The notes under the pieces were generated by a model that worked only from the letters and a program-made list of their open reading frames with translations, ran no database searches and was not told the DNA's origin. Shown in pieces: positions 62,441 through 64,000 of a stretch of DNA of 64,000 nucleotides. The translations under genes were made by a program, and so were the position numbers. Positions within the stretch are counted from its first letter, which is position 1. Every line of letters begins with the position of its first letter. This DNA is from DAIOEK01 sp963828285 (GTDB taxonomy: Bacteria > Chloroflexota > Anaerolineae > Anaerolineales > Anaerolineaceae): positions 62,001 to 126,000 of the forward strand of contig CAWHEB010000005.1 of assembly GCA_963828285.1 (NCBI GenBank), written 5' to 3'.

Positions 62441-64000
62441 TTATAACTTTGGGAATCGGCTAACGACCACTGCAGGTGTTGGCAGGGTTACCTTATCGCC
62501 CAAAGTCAGATCATTCGGAACTTTACCATATGATTGTGGTTTCCCCTGGAAAACAAAGATCGGAGTATCGACAACAGCAGATTTCTCGTCGAGATAAGCC
62601 TGACCGGTCAGGAAGCCTTCTGCATCCACAGCACAACTGGTGACTACACCAATGGTGCGTCCTTTTTTATCCAGAACGGGATCACCATTATGTGCCATGC
62701 GGACTGCTTTTTCAGTAAAACGGAATCGGGCTACAACACCTGTTCTGGATTTTTCTTTTTCCACAAAGGCTGAGCGGCCGATGAACCAAGGTTTGTATGT
62801 TTTGACATAGGAACCAAATCCTGCATCTGCAACACCGAGATTCATTTCGCCACCCATCTCATGTCCGTACAAAGGGAGTCCCGCTTCTGTGCGGAGAGGA
62901 GTCACGAGCGCCGAGACCGCAGGCTAGTAAACCGAGATCTTTTCCTTTTTCAAGAATTGCATTCCAAAACGCAACCGATTGATCAGGGTGAACAAATAAT
63001 TCAAATGCCATCTTCTCGCCGGTATATCCAGTGCGGCTGACGATCAGGTCAAATCCGCCGATCACAGCGTCACAAAGTTCTGTGCGTTTCAAGGCCATGA
63101 CCCTCTTTTTCGTCTGGGCATCGCAACCAAGCGATAAAAGGATATCGCGGGATTTTGGTCCTTGAAGGGCGATATCGACCCGCATATCTTTCCCTTCTTT
63201 TGGATCGCGCAAATTGCGAAGTGTCAGGTTCCGCCCGAATGCTTTGCTTGAAGGTCTTTCACGGTCAACCATCACCGATCCGGTTCGAACAGCGTTCAGC
63301 CAGGTCCAATCCTTATCATCGTTGGATGCATTCACAACGACCAGATATTTTTCATGTCCACGATGATAGACCAGACAATCGTCGATCACATTCGCGTCAA
63401 CATCAAGGAAATGGGTATAACATGATTCGCCAATTCCCAACCCGCTGATATCATTTCCGCAAACACTGTCCAGGAAACTGGCAGCATATACACCTTCCGC
63501 CTGATATACACCCATATGAGAAACATCGAATAATCCAGCAGCTTTACGTGTCGCAAGGTGTTCATCTACCACGGATGTATACCATACTGGCATTTCCCAA
63601 CCAGCGAATGGAACCATCTTTGCACCCATCTTTTTGTGGGTTTCATTTAGCGCAGTCTTCTTAAGGGTTTCCGGAGGTTCAATCCACTTGAACTCAGGTA
63701 TTGGGGTCGCTTTTCTTTCACCCAGTCCCAGGTAATACGGTTTAATGGCTGAAACAGGTTCTCCATGTAGTTCTAACGCCTTCGGATCAATTTCGATCAC
63801 AGTTATTGGACCGGGTAGTCTTTTCGTTACATCAACATCGAAAGAAACAAATCCGTCAGAGAGGTCTCGCAACCAGGTAGCAGTGGTCGAGAAATCTTTT
63901 CCTGGGAATGTGAACAGGAAACCGCCTTTTTTATCGGAGGTAAGTGATCCTTCTACCCAACCGGATGGCGTGTGTAGTTTGGTCGCTTGGCTGGACCCTG
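62441..64000 (-). CDS. gcvT: Glycine cleavage T-protein (aminomethyltransferase) with N-terminal extension; frameshifted, runs off the window
   Basis: The GcvT domain starts at ETLKKTALNETHKKMGAKMV and continues FAGWEMPVWYTSV, GLFDVSHMG, NDDKDWTWLNA, LQGPKSR and SRTGYTGE. After GLLACGLGARDS the frame breaks near 62895; removing one base gives LRTEAGLPLYGHE and the remainder to the stop at 62441 (GCVT_C with GVVTSCAVDAEGFLTGQAY). T-protein transfers the methylene from the lipoyl-bound aminomethyl group of H-protein to tetrahydrofolate. The open frame continues upstream of the usual start, through LELHGEPVSAIKPYYLGLGE, to the window edge, so at least ~130 extra N-terminal residues of unknown identity are fused on. 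The start is outside the window. Confidence 0.88.

Overview
The window looks like a moderately low-GC chromosome of a Chloroflexota bacterium, most likely class Anaerolineae. Three things point there: secreted proteins with long Thr/Pro linkers, a class III (archaeal-type) prolyl-tRNA synthetase, and a lipoprotein joining a formylglycine-generating-enzyme domain to Cys-rich repeats. This assignment is inferred from gene content, not from a marker-gene tree. I found no rRNA, tRNA, insertion sequence, prophage or CRISPR array.

Layout. 1-7.8 kb is a potassium block: kdpB (5' end outside the window), an unknown 94-aa membrane protein, kdpC, kdpD, kdpE and a KimA-like K+ transporter. 7.9-11.9 kb holds a pirin, a hemolysin III-type membrane protein, DUF488 and a cNMP-binding/PH-like membrane protein. 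11.9-14.3 kb holds def-recF with rsmG convergent. 14.4-20.6 kb carries two large surface proteins. 20.8-26.1 kb has an EF-G paralogue and a DHH/CBS/tRNA-nucleotidyltransferase fusion. 26.3-29.0 kb is a sulfur-carrier operon (two ThiS/MoaD-like proteins, a ThiF/MoeB-rhodanese E1 enzyme) followed by a PIG-L deacetylase. 29-35 kb has FHA, AI-2E, acetyltransferase and ClpC genes. 35.0-35.5 kb is a membrane-anchored rhodanese with an in-frame TGA at its active site. 37.7-43.7 kb is housekeeping (MazG-like, LOG, ProS, a methyltransferase, PatB, YdcF). 43.8-47.6 kb has a cold-shock protein, a TPR protein, a lipoprotein and mtaB. 47.6-48.9 kb is a Tat translocase operon. 49.1-52.4 kb is a second potassium block: a heavily frameshifted KimA-like gene and two TrkA/KtrC-like RCK proteins. 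52.5-56.1 kb is the conserved rpmH-rnpA-yidD-yidC-jag cluster, interrupted by a beta-propeller lipoprotein gene. The window ends with pyrimidine phosphorylase, a subtilase, a uridine-kinase-like protein, a PLP aminotransferase and gcvT, which runs off the right edge.

Most notable: the rhodanese gene on the minus strand (35479 to 35018) reads Tyr-Cys-Thr-TGA-Gln and then continues with a complete rhodanese C-terminus to a TAA. Related rhodaneses usually have Cys-x-Cys here, and a hairpin sits 15 nt downstream, where a bacterial SECIS is expected. I read it as a probable selenoprotein.

A caution: several well-conserved genes (kdpB, both kimA-like genes, mtaB, the propeller lipoprotein, gcvT, probably a secreted-protein start) are broken by one-base indels, mostly insertions. 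Each reading frame stays well conserved on both sides of the break. Sequencing or assembly error explains this better than widespread pseudogenisation.
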